Source: Paenibacillus auburnensis (GTDB lineage: Bacteria > Bacillota > Bacilli > Paenibacillales > Paenibacillaceae). From it: a DNA stretch of 64,000 nucleotides. Shown here one piece after another: positions 35,784-43,445 of this stretch. Position 1 is the stretch's first letter; each line of letters starts with the position of its first letter. The stretch covers positions 30,103 through 94,102 of the forward strand of contig NZ_CAKMMG010000013.1 of assembly GCF_927798115.1 (NCBI RefSeq), written 5' to 3'. The notes beneath the pieces were generated by a model. That model worked only from the letters and a program-made list of their open reading frames with translations, ran no database searches and was not told the origin of the DNA. The translations under genes and the position numbers were made by a program.

Positions 35784-37325
35784 TTAGGGCTGCTTACAGT
35801 TATTCGAATTCTTGTATACCGAAGGCAGGACGCCCACGATTCCCTTGAACTTATCGATAAAATAATCCGTGTTACTGAATCCCACCTGTGCTGCCACGTC
35901 AGAGATTTTCAGCTCTGTCCGCTTCAGCAGCCCTTTAGCGGCTTCAATCCGCTTATCGTTCAGATATTCACAGAAGCTGCGGCCGGTCTCTTTGCGGAAC
36001 AACTGCCCCAAGTAGGCGGAATTCATATGAAATTGCCGGGCCAGCTCCTGAAGCTGCAATTTATTGCGGAATTCAAGGTCTACATACTGGATCACATTAT
36101 AGATCGTGTTCCCTTCGTTAGCCTCCTGCAGCTCAGCCAGATAGACAGCCGCCCGCCTGCACAGCCCGCTTACATAGCTGCCCAGCCGGTAATAATCGCC
36201 CAGCTCACCCAGATTCCCGAACTCCTCATGATGCTGATTCATCATCCCGGCGGTTTCGCCATTGCGTTCGGCGACCAGCCGGCATAAAGTCATTTCCAGA
36301 TGGGCGATGCCTGCCTGGACAGCTTCTACCGAAAACAAATGCTGCGTGTAGAACATAAAGATATCCCGCACACAGGGCTCAATCGCCTGAAGCTCGCCTG
36401 CCTTTACTTTTTCAAGCAGCCCGGTAAAGGTTTCCTGTTCAATATTCGCCTCTTTACAGCTGTTCCTGAAGTCGCAATTGAAAAAGACACCGCCCTTCTC
36501 TCTGCGGTACTTCAGCTTCCACATTTCCAGCGTCTGCAGATAAATATCTTTAAGGGACAGGGCGCCTGACGTTCTTTCGCTGACCATAACCGCCACCGGC
36601 TCCTGCAACTGTTCAGCCAGATCCTGCTGGAGCCGGGTGACTCCGGCAGTCAGGCTATCCCTGGAGAGGGAAGCCGATTGCAGAATCAGCCCGAACCGGT
36701 CCGCGCTGTCCTGGAAGCAGCCTGCTAATTCGCAAGGGAAGTAATCCTTCAAATGCTGTTGCAGAAGCGCTGCAGCAGCGGGGGGATCGATAAGAATGCC
36801 CAGCAATTCCGCATCTGCTGGTATCTGCATCAGGTTGGCCGCCGTCAGCTGAATCTCCTCATCCTCCTCCCCATGAATCAGGCGGTTGATCAGATTGCCG
36901 ACAATCATTGCCTGCTTTTTCTGATGCTCCAGACTGGAAGCGATTTCATTTTGAATCGTAAGACTTAGCCGGCTTAACAAAGCTTCGATCTCCTCTTCGT
37001 CAATCGGCTTCAGCAAATATTGATCCACCCGCTGGCGCAGGGCAATTCTTGCATATTGGAAATCGTCGTATCCGCTTAATATAACAAACCGGGGCGGCTT
37101 AACCATCGATTCATTCAGCCTGGTAATCAGCTCAAGACCGTTAAAGACCGGGAGATTAATATCCGTTAATACGAGATCCGGCCTAAGCTCCTCGACCAGT
37201 CTCAGTGCATCCGGGCCGTTAAGGGCTTCGCCGCACACTTCGAATCCATACTTTTCCCAGTCCACCATCGTCCGCAGTCCTTCAAGTACCCAGGGCTCAT
37301 CATCAACAATCATGACTTTCAGCAT
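35784..37325 (-). CDS. YesN-type response regulator with AraC DNA-binding domain (RR2)
   Basis: 513 residues from the ATG at 37325 (site ATGGAGGCGCGTGGCAC); longer in-frame starts are not supported. Receiver with MIVDDEPW and phospho-Asp in DLVLTDINLPV, C-terminal AraC HTH (DVAAQVGFSNTDYFIDKFK). Its stop is 21 bases before the kinase start. It is the same length as RR1 and a paralogue, making a two-regulator, one-kinase arrangement. Confidence 0.92.
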   Translation of the reverse strand: MLKVMIVDDEPWVLEGLRTMVDWEKYGFEVCGEALNGPDALRLVEELRPDLVLTDINLPVFNGLELITRLNESMVKPPRFVILSGYDDFQYARIALRQRVDQYLLKPIDEEEIEALLSRLSLTIQNEIASSLEHQKKQAMIVGNLINRLIHGEEDEEIQLTAANLMQIPADAELLGILIDPPAAAALLQQHLKDYFPCELAGCFQDSADRFGLILQSASLSRDSLTAGVTRLQQDLAEQLQEPVAVMVSERTSGALSLKDIYLQTLEMWKLKYRREKGGVFFNCDFRNSCKEANIEQETFTGLLEKVKAGELQAIEPCVRDIFMFYTQHLFSVEAVQAGIAHLEMTLCRLVAERNGETAGMMNQHHEEFGNLGELGDYYRLGSYVSGLCRRAAVYLAELQEANEGNTIYNVIQYVDLEFRNKLQLQELARQFHMNSAYLGQLFRKETGRSFCEYLNDKRIEAAKGLLKRTELKISDVAAQVGFSNTDYFIDKFKGIVGVLPSVYKNSNNCKQP

Positions 37326-37640
37326 GTGCCACGCGCCTCCATGTTCAGATTTGCAAAGAGATGTCAGCAAATAACTATAGACCATGCTAACATAGATTTG
37401 TGAAAACGTGGAAGAAGAACTGTGAAGAAAAGAAGAAACAGAGCGACGTCCCTCAAGGAAGTCTCTCCTGCAGCCCGCCCGATGATAAGTCATATAATGT
37501 AACATTAATCATTTACTTTACCGGTTTTTTCTCTATAATGGAGTTTAAGTTATCGGTAAAAATGGTGTTTTCGAATATGTATACTTATACCGCGTTATAT
37601 TTCATAACACATTCGACTTCGCTACAGGGAAGTGAATTTC
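37326..37640. other. divergent intergenic region, RR2 and DUF2294 gene
   Basis: There is no gene. It contains the start regions of two divergent genes, including the plus-strand promoter at 37512-37539. The text is AT-rich. Confidence 0.6.
37512..37539 (+). promoter_or_regulatory. candidate sigma-A promoter for DUF2294 gene
   Basis: TTTACT (37512-37517), 16-base spacer, TATAAT (37534-37539), about 100 bases upstream of the start codon. Confidence 0.5.
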
Positions 37641-38006
37641 TTGACAATCGCTCTTCTTCTCTCATCCAATGAACACAAGAAGAAATTATCCCGCTGCTAC
37701 AATGAGGTTCATAAGGAGCTGTACGGAGTCGGAGTGACCCAGCTAAAGATTGAAGCTGTGAACGAGACAATGATTATGTTCCTGGTGAAGCATCAGCGGG
37801 TCGCAGCCCTTCGCGCCCTGGAGGACCATTATCCCGAGCTGAAGCAGTCTGTAGACGCCGCGCTGCATCAGGAATTCAAGCGGAGAATCCAGAAGAAGCT
37901 TACCGAAGAGCTGGAGCTGCCAGCCGCCGGCGTACTTAGGGATTACGATCCCCAGACGGCTTGGGCCTGCACAGTCATTATATGTGATTCCGGTTCAGAT
38001 CAATGA
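37641..38006 (+). CDS. DUF2294-domain protein
   Basis: About 121 residues. The TTG at 37641 was chosen because CAGGGA lies at normal distance before it; the in-frame GTG at 37632 is too close to that site. Middle sequence (YNEVHKELYGVGVTQLKI, RVAALRALEDHYPELKQSVD) fits the DUF2294 family, small cytoplasmic proteins of unknown function, some linked to Na+-translocating complexes. It is monocistronic. Confidence 0.72.
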   Translation: MTIALLLSSNEHKKKLSRCYNEVHKELYGVGVTQLKIEAVNETMIMFLVKHQRVAALRALEDHYPELKQSVDAALHQEFKRRIQKKLTEELELPAAGVLRDYDPQTAWACTVIICDSGSDQ

Positions 38007-38058
38007 TGCGGGATTTATCTCGCAGATTTATCGCAGCCGGTGTTCATTCTTGATTATT

Positions 38059-38067
38059 CCGAACATT
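38059..38067 (+). promoter_or_regulatory. PurR-box-like sequence before the microcompartment cluster
   Basis: ATTCCGAACATT contains CCGAACATT, the core of the Bacillus PurBox (AWWWCCGAACWWT). A second, inverted GTTCG core lies 56 bases on (38120-38124), farther than the usual 16-17, so this is only suggestive. Confidence 0.25.
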
Positions 38068-38149
38068 CATATTTCAGGCTTCATCTCGATTCATCCTGAT
38101 GAGCTGCATTTCCCTTAAGGTTCGCCCTATATCTGTTTACAGATTGCAG

Positions 38150-38193
38150 GAAGCCGTTGAGTAGAGACCTCTCTATTTCAGCGGCTTCTTTTT
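38150..38193 (+). terminator. terminator or attenuator before ubiX
   Basis: GAAGCCGTTGA pairs with TCAGCGGCTTC, the inner arms GTAGAGA and CTCTCTA extend it, and TTTTTG follows. It lies 144 bases after the DUF2294 gene and 65 before ubiX, so it could end the former or attenuate the latter. Confidence 0.85.
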
Positions 38194-38258
38194 GTTATAT
38201 ACATCTGACTGCCAAGGCTTCACAACAACGCAGCCCTTGGTCAAAGGAGATCCAGCGC

Positions 38259-38813
38259 ATGAGAATTGTAGTAGCCATTACAGGTGCCAGCGGTTCGATT
38301 TACGGGTACTCCCTGATCCGCAGCCTGCACCAGCTCGGCATTGAAACCTTTATCATTGCCACCGGGGCCGGTGAGAACGTGATGAAATATGAATGCGGCT
38401 TCGATATGCAGGAGCTTGCCCAGTATGGGACCGTCCTGCCGAATTTAGACCTGTTCGCTCCCGTTGCCAGCGGATCCTTCAAAACGGACGGAATGGTGAT
38501 TGTCCCCTGCTCCATGAATACGCTTGGTGCTATTGCGAACGGCATGGGGGACACCCTGCTGAACCGGGCAGCCAGCGTGGTGCTGAAGGAGCGGCGGCGG
38601 CTGGTCATTGTACCCCGCGAAACACCGCTGCATCTGATTCATCTGGAGAATATGCTCCGGCTCGCCCGGGCAGGCGCCGAGATTATGCCTGCCTCGCCCG
38701 GCTTCTATAACCATCCGACCGAAATCTGGGAGCTGGTGAATTTCATGAATGCCCGGGTTCTTGATGTATTCGGTATTGAACATCAGCTGATGAAAAGATG
38801 GGGTGAGAACTAA
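38259..38813 (+). CDS. ubiX: UbiX-family flavin prenyltransferase
   Basis: 184 residues from the ATG at 38259 (site AAAGGAGATCCAGCGC). FMN-binding N-terminus VVAITGASGSIYGYSL, prenyl-phosphate region PCSMNTLGAIANGMGDTLL, and the tail RETPLHLIHLENM. UbiX prenylates FMN to make prFMN, the cofactor of UbiD decarboxylases, and the next gene (one base after) encodes such an enzyme. It opens the plus-strand cluster that includes microcompartment shell genes. Confidence 0.95.
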   Translation: MRIVVAITGASGSIYGYSLIRSLHQLGIETFIIATGAGENVMKYECGFDMQELAQYGTVLPNLDLFAPVASGSFKTDGMVIVPCSMNTLGAIANGMGDTLLNRAASVVLKERRRLVIVPRETPLHLIHLENMLRLARAGAEIMPASPGFYNHPTEIWELVNFMNARVLDVFGIEHQLMKRWGEN

Positions 38814-40157
38814 ATGGCCGCAGTCAATATCAGACAATTGCTGGAACGCTGGGAGAGAAGCGGCGAGCTGCTGCATATCCGCAGAGAGGTCGACCCCCGC
38901 TTCGAGCTTGGGGCCGTTGTGAAGGCAGTAAAGGGCAAGCAGCCGCTAATGTTCGAGAAGGTTAAGGGATATTCCGGCCTGATGACCGTCGGTCTTGGCG
39001 GCTCCAAGGAGCTGATCGCGGACAGCTTGGACATGACTCCAGCCGAGCTGCTGCCGGGACTGGTTGCAGCCATCGTCTCGCCTACGCCAACCCGGCTGGT
39101 GGAGCAAGCACCGGTGCACGAGAAGGTCATCACCAGCCGGATCAGCCTGAAGGAGCTGTTTCCGGTATGCACCTACCACGCGGAGGATAGCGGCGCTTAC
39201 TATGTCTCCGGTGTGATGGTCGTCAAAGGCGAAGACGGGCGCAAGCGCTATACCTCCATCCGGCGCATGCAGCTGCTGGAAGGGAACCGGACCGGTATTC
39301 TAATCTCTTCGCCGGAGCTGTTTCAGCAATATAAGGATTTCGAGGCACGCGGCGAGCCGCTGGAGGTGGCGTTCATGTTCGGGGTGGTCCCGGCAGTTGT
39401 GCTGGCTTCGCAGATCAGCACCCATCTGTTCCACACCGACAAGCTGGAGGTGGCCTCCGCCCTGCTCGGGCATCCGCTGGAAGTCGTCCGCTGCCGGACC
39501 GTCGATCTTGAGGTGCTGGCTGAAGCCGAGGTTGTATTTGAGGGCAGGATCCTGCCCGGTATCCGCGAGCCGGAGGGGCCGTTCGGTGAACTGGGCGGCT
39601 ACTACGGACCACGGACAGAGCAGCCGGTGGTCGAGATATCAGCCGTCACCCACCGGAACCAGCCCATATGGCAGACCATCCTTCCGGCAAGTTATGAGGA
39701 GAAGCTGCCGATGGCCATCTCCCGCGAAATTGCCTTGCTCAGCTCGGTTCGCCAGGTTGTCCCGGGAGTAAAGGATGTTCATATTACCATGGGCGGGGTT
39801 GGCCGCTACCACGCGGTCATCCAAATCCGCAAAGTCCAGGAAGGCGACGGAAAAACAGCACTACTGGCTGCTTTTGCCGGCGATAAAGACCTCAAGCATG
39901 TTGTGGTGGTCGATGATGACGTCAACCTGCTTGACCCGCTGGATGTGGAGTGGGCAATTGCCACCAGAGTACAGGCCGATCTCGACCTGTTCATCGTCCC
40001 GGGCGCAAAAGGCTCCCCGCTGGAACCGTCACACAATCTGCGCGGGGTGTCGGCCAAAATGGGCATCGACGCCACCTGTCCGCTCACACATAAAGAGCAG
40101 TACCGGAGAACGCATATTCCGGGACAGGATGAAATCAGGCTGGAGGACTATGTTTAG
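38814..40157 (+). CDS. UbiD-family (de)carboxylase, prFMN dependent
   Basis: 447 residues, normal for the family. It has the metal/prFMN-binding region EGPFGELGGYYGPR (about 245-258) and C-terminal KMGIDATCPL. UbiD enzymes reversibly decarboxylate aromatic, heteroaromatic or alpha,beta-unsaturated acids. Its substrate is unknown. The partner UbiX gene is immediately upstream and a shell-protein gene starts 116 bases downstream after a dispersed repeat, so association with the compartment is likely but not proved. Confidence 0.94.
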   Translation: MAAVNIRQLLERWERSGELLHIRREVDPRFELGAVVKAVKGKQPLMFEKVKGYSGLMTVGLGGSKELIADSLDMTPAELLPGLVAAIVSPTPTRLVEQAPVHEKVITSRISLKELFPVCTYHAEDSGAYYVSGVMVVKGEDGRKRYTSIRRMQLLEGNRTGILISSPELFQQYKDFEARGEPLEVAFMFGVVPAVVLASQISTHLFHTDKLEVASALLGHPLEVVRCRTVDLEVLAEAEVVFEGRILPGIREPEGPFGELGGYYGPRTEQPVVEISAVTHRNQPIWQTILPASYEEKLPMAISREIALLSSVRQVVPGVKDVHITMGGVGRYHAVIQIRKVQEGDGKTALLAAFAGDKDLKHVVVVDDDVNLLDPLDVEWAIATRVQADLDLFIVPGAKGSPLEPSHNLRGVSAKMGIDATCPLTHKEQYRRTHIPGQDEIRLEDYV

Positions 40158-40185
40158 GCTTTGGTTTTTGATTAAAAATAGGTCA

Positions 40186-40267
40186 ACAAAACTTAAGCTT
40201 ATGCTTCCGAAGTAAGTGTTGTCGATGCGGACTCTGTGAAGAATGGACTCACAAAACTTTGAGGAGG
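40186..40267 (+). repeat. dispersed AAAACTT repeat, copy at first shell gene
   Basis: ACAAAACTTAAGCTTATGCT begins the element, a GAAGTAAGTGTTG arm follows, and it ends TCACAAAACTTTGAGGAGG at 40267, giving the ribosome site of the first BMC gene. It splits ubiX-ubiD from the shell genes. Confidence 0.65.
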
Positions 40268-40273
40268 TGGATT

Positions 40274-40540
40274 ATGCAAGCAATCGGCTTAATAGAAACA
40301 CGCGGCCTGACCCCGGCGCTGGAAGCGCTGGACGCCATGTGCAAGGCGGCGAATGTCAGACTGGCCAGCTTCAAACGGGTTGGATCAGGCCTGGTGACAG
40401 TGATCGTTGAGGGCGATGTCGCCTCTGTGGCCGCAGCCGTCGAAGCCGGTGCAGCCGCGTATCAAAAGACATGCGGGCAGCTGGTGTCATCAAACGTCAT
40501 TCCGCGTCCGCATCCCGATCTCGCCAGGATGCTCATCTAA
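40274..40540 (+). CDS. BMC-H microcompartment shell protein (1)
   Basis: 88 residues from the ATG at 40274 (GAGGAGGTGGATT). Canonical single BMC domain: AIGLIETRGL start, pore segment RVGSGLVTVIVEGDVA, end SSNVIPRPHPDLARML. It is like PduA/EutM/CcmK and forms cyclic hexamers that tile shell facets. Pore loop is GSG, the small open type. It is the first of three BMC-H genes here. Confidence 0.95.
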   Translation: MQAIGLIETRGLTPALEALDAMCKAANVRLASFKRVGSGLVTVIVEGDVASVAAAVEAGAAAYQKTCGQLVSSNVIPRPHPDLARMLI

Positions 40541-40580
40541 GCATCCTGCCGGATTCAAACTTTCAAGGAGGTGATTAGCC

Positions 40581-41612
40581 TTGTCCAGTTTTATGAAGGA
40601 CGTTGTTTCTGAAGTACTCCAGAGAAATCGTACCTCCGCCCCGGCGGGCGTAGCACCGCCTGCTCCTTCCTGCGCGGTAAGCAGCCGGGAGAACTGCCCG
40701 CACACCTGTGCCCAGCCCGGGAAGTGCTCTAAGCCCGGGCTTACGCTTCAGCGCACCAATTACCAGAAGGAGCAGGCTGCGAGGCGGCTGGCCGTCCTTT
40801 CCGGCCACCCTTCACCGGCACAGGCTCCTGCCGTCCGGCAGCCTGATTCCCTTGCAGCAGCCAGAGTAGTGCAGCCGGCTGCGCATGCTGCCCCAAGCCC
40901 TACCCCAAGCCGGGCAACGGCCGGACAATACCTGTCTCCACTGCTTCTGCGCACCTTGTCTCCGCTGGAGCAGAAGGATAACAGCCCCCGGGGGAACTCT
41001 TCCCTGCCACAGGTGACCCCGGAGCCGCAAGATCCTCATATCCCGGTCCGCCTCCCGGCAGCAGGTGGGCTGGAGGTCTGGCTGTTCCACCGCATCCGTG
41101 ATGACCTCCGCCCGCTGTTTGGCAGCTCAGGACGGAATTACAGCTCTGCCGGGGTTATCAGCGAAGCTTCGTGCCATCCGGGCCAGCTGTTTGCGGCCGA
41201 AGAGCTGCTCTCCGGCGAGCCTGAGCTGGAATCGGATATCAGCTGGAGTGTGGACGGCAGCTTTGAGCTTAAGCTGTTCAGCAAGGATCACCATAAGGTG
41301 GCAGCTAAGCTGAAGGAGCTCACCGAATATATGCAGGCCGGAACAGCTTCTTCTGTCCGGGTATGGATCAGCCTGCAGCCCGGCCGGCTGCTGCGGCGGT
41401 ATTTCGGCGGCGGACAGCAGGAAGCCATCGCGGTAATAGCCGGCACTTCCCGCTGGAACAGCATAGGCATCGCTGAGCAGTGGCTGCAGCGGCACCCTTC
41501 GTGCGGGCTATATATCCGTACAGAGCACAGTTATTGCATTTTAAGCGGAACCGCCGGACAGATGGCGGCTGCAGCGCCGGGGCTTACCCTCCTGGCAGCA
41601 CCAGACAGATGA
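40581..41612 (+). CDS. microcompartment-cluster protein of unknown function, Cys motif and linker
   Basis: 343 residues; not recognised. TTG start at 40581 after AAGGAGGTGATTAGCC. Residues 1-16 (MSSFMKDVVSEVLQRN) form an amphipathic helix like the encapsulation peptides of cargo proteins. A Cys-rich segment follows (CAVSSRENCPHTCAQPGKC), then a long Pro/Ala-rich linker (about 65-150) and a folded C-terminal domain of about 190 residues (LEVWLFHRIRDDLRPLFG, later ISWSVDGSFELKLF). The Cys pattern could hold a metal or Fe-S centre. It may be a scaffold or cargo; function unknown. Confidence 0.8.
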   Translation: MSSFMKDVVSEVLQRNRTSAPAGVAPPAPSCAVSSRENCPHTCAQPGKCSKPGLTLQRTNYQKEQAARRLAVLSGHPSPAQAPAVRQPDSLAAARVVQPAAHAAPSPTPSRATAGQYLSPLLLRTLSPLEQKDNSPRGNSSLPQVTPEPQDPHIPVRLPAAGGLEVWLFHRIRDDLRPLFGSSGRNYSSAGVISEASCHPGQLFAAEELLSGEPELESDISWSVDGSFELKLFSKDHHKVAAKLKELTEYMQAGTASSVRVWISLQPGRLLRRYFGGGQQEAIAVIAGTSRWNSIGIAEQWLQRHPSCGLYIRTEHSYCILSGTAGQMAAAAPGLTLLAAPDR

Positions 41613-41661
41613 AGATAACCACCGCTGATCAGCGGATGAATTCAACAAGGGGGCTTCCTTC

Positions 41662-42090
41662 ATGCAAGCACTGGGTTTAATCGAAACGCTTGGCTTTACC
41701 ACTGCCGTCTCAGCAGCGGATGCCGCGCTCAAAGCGGCGGATGTGCAGCTGGTTGCCGTCGAGAAGGTCATTGGTGTCGGTGGCTCACTGGGCGTGACCC
41801 TGCATTTCAGCGGGGATGTTGCTGCCGTAACCTCGTCCATAGAGGCAGGCAAGGCTGAAGCGCAGCGGGTCGGCACAGTGATCTCCGCGCATGTAATCGC
41901 CAAAGCGCATAGTGATGTCACCGGCAAGATACTGGGCAATTACCTGTTGCCTGAGAACAGCACTGAGGCTGATTCTGCAGTCTCCACCCCTCCGCCGCGC
42001 CAGTCTTCTGCCACAACCGCTAAGCCGCCCAAGTCAGCGGACTTAGCCCAAGGATCAGATTCACCGGATTCACCGGATCAGCCAAACTAA
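41662..42090 (+). CDS. BMC-H shell protein (2) with variant pore and disordered tail
   Basis: 142 residues; ATG at 41662 after AAGGGGGCTTCCTTC. BMC domain in residues 1-95, but the pore region is altered and longer (EKVIGVGGSLGVTLHFSGDV), so the hexamer pore would differ from its two paralogues. The last 45 residues are a Pro/Ser/Lys-rich, probably disordered tail ending SPDSPDQPN. Such tails may face the lumen or cytosol and recruit partners. Confidence 0.92.
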   Translation: MQALGLIETLGFTTAVSAADAALKAADVQLVAVEKVIGVGGSLGVTLHFSGDVAAVTSSIEAGKAEAQRVGTVISAHVIAKAHSDVTGKILGNYLLPENSTEADSAVSTPPPRQSSATTAKPPKSADLAQGSDSPDSPDQPN

Positions 42091-42106
42091 ACTAATGGAG
42101 GTTTTT

Positions 42107-42391
42107 ATGATGGGAGAATCACTGGGATTAATTGAAACAAAAGGTCTGGTAGGCGCAATTGAAGCGGCTGATGCAATGGTGAAAGCTGCGAATGTAGAAA
42201 TTTGCGGGTACGAAAAAATCGGCTTCGGTCTCGTAACGGTAATGGTCCGGGGAGATGTGGGTGCGGTAAAAGCAGCTACCGATGCAGGAGCTGCCGCAGC
42301 CAAACGTGTCGGGGAGCTGGTGTCGGTGCATGTCATTCCGCGGCCGCACAGCGAAGTGGAGCGCGCGCTGTTGTCCAAGGGAATTGAATAA
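42107..42391 (+). CDS. BMC-H shell protein (3)
   Basis: 94 residues; ATG at 42107 with ATGGAGGTTTTT upstream (the next codon is also ATG). Canonical BMC domain (LGLIETKGLVGAIEAADAMV, HVIPRPHSEVERAL). Pore segment is KIGFGLVTVMVRGDVG, with Phe where BMC-H usually has Ser, predicting a narrower, hydrophobic pore. Confidence 0.95.
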   Translation: MMGESLGLIETKGLVGAIEAADAMVKAANVEICGYEKIGFGLVTVMVRGDVGAVKAATDAGAAAAKRVGELVSVHVIPRPHSEVERALLSKGIE

Positions 42392-42399
42392 GCTCCACC

Positions 42400-43140
42400 A
42401 TGGACAGCCGGCATAGCACGGTTGCAGCCAGCACCCTTCTCGGTCTGGCTTACCGGTCCAGGGAACAGGAACTGAACAAGGACTTCCCCCGGGTCTTTAT
42501 TCTGCTGGCCGGTCACTTTATTGGCATGGAGGAAGGGTATTCCGCTATAAGGCAGCTGGACAGGAGCCGGACCCGGCTACGGCTGGCGGCGGATGAACAG
42601 CTGCTCCGTGACATTACAGTTCTGGAGCTGGCTGCAGCAACAGGTGTGGACGATATCATTGCACCTGCTGCTCTCCGCTCTACTTCACCGGAGGCTGCCG
42701 ATAGGCTGTTTATTCCGGTGCTTTCCTTATCTCTGTTGTCCCGCTTAATCCAGCTGGATACCGCTGATCCTTTCGTGGAGCTGATTGTACGGTTCCTCTG
42801 TGCCGGCAAACCCGTGGGGACGCTGACGCTTGGGGCGAATCCGGGGCATTACCGCTGGGGGGAGCAGGGATTATTTCTGGCCCCACCCCGGCTGAAGGAC
42901 GAACTCCAGCATAAGCTTGCAGCCATTGAAGATTTCGGCATTACGCTGCTTGAACCGGATCAAGTGAACCGCTGGATCTCCACTGCACAGGCAAAATCAG
43001 GCAGACCAGTATTGACCGCAGGGGATATTCAAGCCGCACTAAGAATGGGCACGACGTCCATCCGCCTGGCAGCTCCGGCGGTGATCACTCCGCTTGCCGC
43101 AGATCTGGCCAGGCAGCATGGCATTGAAATAGAATTCTAA
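42400..43140 (+). CDS. microcompartment-associated protein with EutQ/PduL-like C-terminal motif
   Basis: 246 residues; not assigned to a known enzyme. It starts 9 bases after the third shell gene. The middle (LLRDITVLELAAATGVDDII and KPVGTLTLGANPGHYRW) suggests an alpha/beta fold, with similarity in style to the flavoprotein-domain proteins of some compartments. The end (TAGDIQAALRMGTTSIRLAA then VITPLAADLARQHGIEIE) is the ...ITPLA.D.AR..GIE... motif seen in cobalamin adenosyltransferases, PduL and EutQ-region proteins. Function unknown; cargo or assembly role likely. Confidence 0.75.
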   Translation: MDSRHSTVAASTLLGLAYRSREQELNKDFPRVFILLAGHFIGMEEGYSAIRQLDRSRTRLRLAADEQLLRDITVLELAAATGVDDIIAPAALRSTSPEAADRLFIPVLSLSLLSRLIQLDTADPFVELIVRFLCAGKPVGTLTLGANPGHYRWGEQGLFLAPPRLKDELQHKLAAIEDFGITLLEPDQVNRWISTAQAKSGRPVLTAGDIQAALRMGTTSIRLAAPAVITPLAADLARQHGIEIEF

Positions 43141-43160
43141 ACCAAAGAGGTGACAATCAC

Positions 43161-43442
43161 ATGAAGCTGGGAATCATTACGGGGCATGTCGTCGCAACGC
43201 GGAAAGATGAGAATCTGATCGGCGCCAAGCTGCTGATCATTCAGCCGATCCTGCCCGATGGGGCACCGGCAGGCCAGCCGGTCGTTGCCGTTGATACAGT
43301 AGGCGCGGGTATCGGCGAGACGATTATCTACGCGGTGGGCAGCGTGGCGTCAAGAGCAACACTGCATCCGAATGCCCCGGTTGATGCAGCCATTGTCGGG
43401 ATCGTGGACAGTGTGGATTGCGCCCGGGCAGGAGGTGCGTAG
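43161..43442 (+). CDS. EutN/CcmL-family pentameric vertex protein (BMC-P)
   Basis: 93 residues; ATG at 43161 after AAAGAGGTGACAATCAC. It begins MKLGIITGHVVATRKD and has the family pattern LLIIQPI, VVAVDTVGAGIGETIIYAVGSVA and the VDAAIVGIVD end. Pentamers of this family cap the vertices of the shell, so with the three BMC-H genes a closed shell is possible without a trimeric BMC-T protein. Confidence 0.95.
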   Translation: MKLGIITGHVVATRKDENLIGAKLLIIQPILPDGAPAGQPVVAVDTVGAGIGETIIYAVGSVASRATLHPNAPVDAAIVGIVDSVDCARAGGA

Positions 43443-43445
43443 CAG

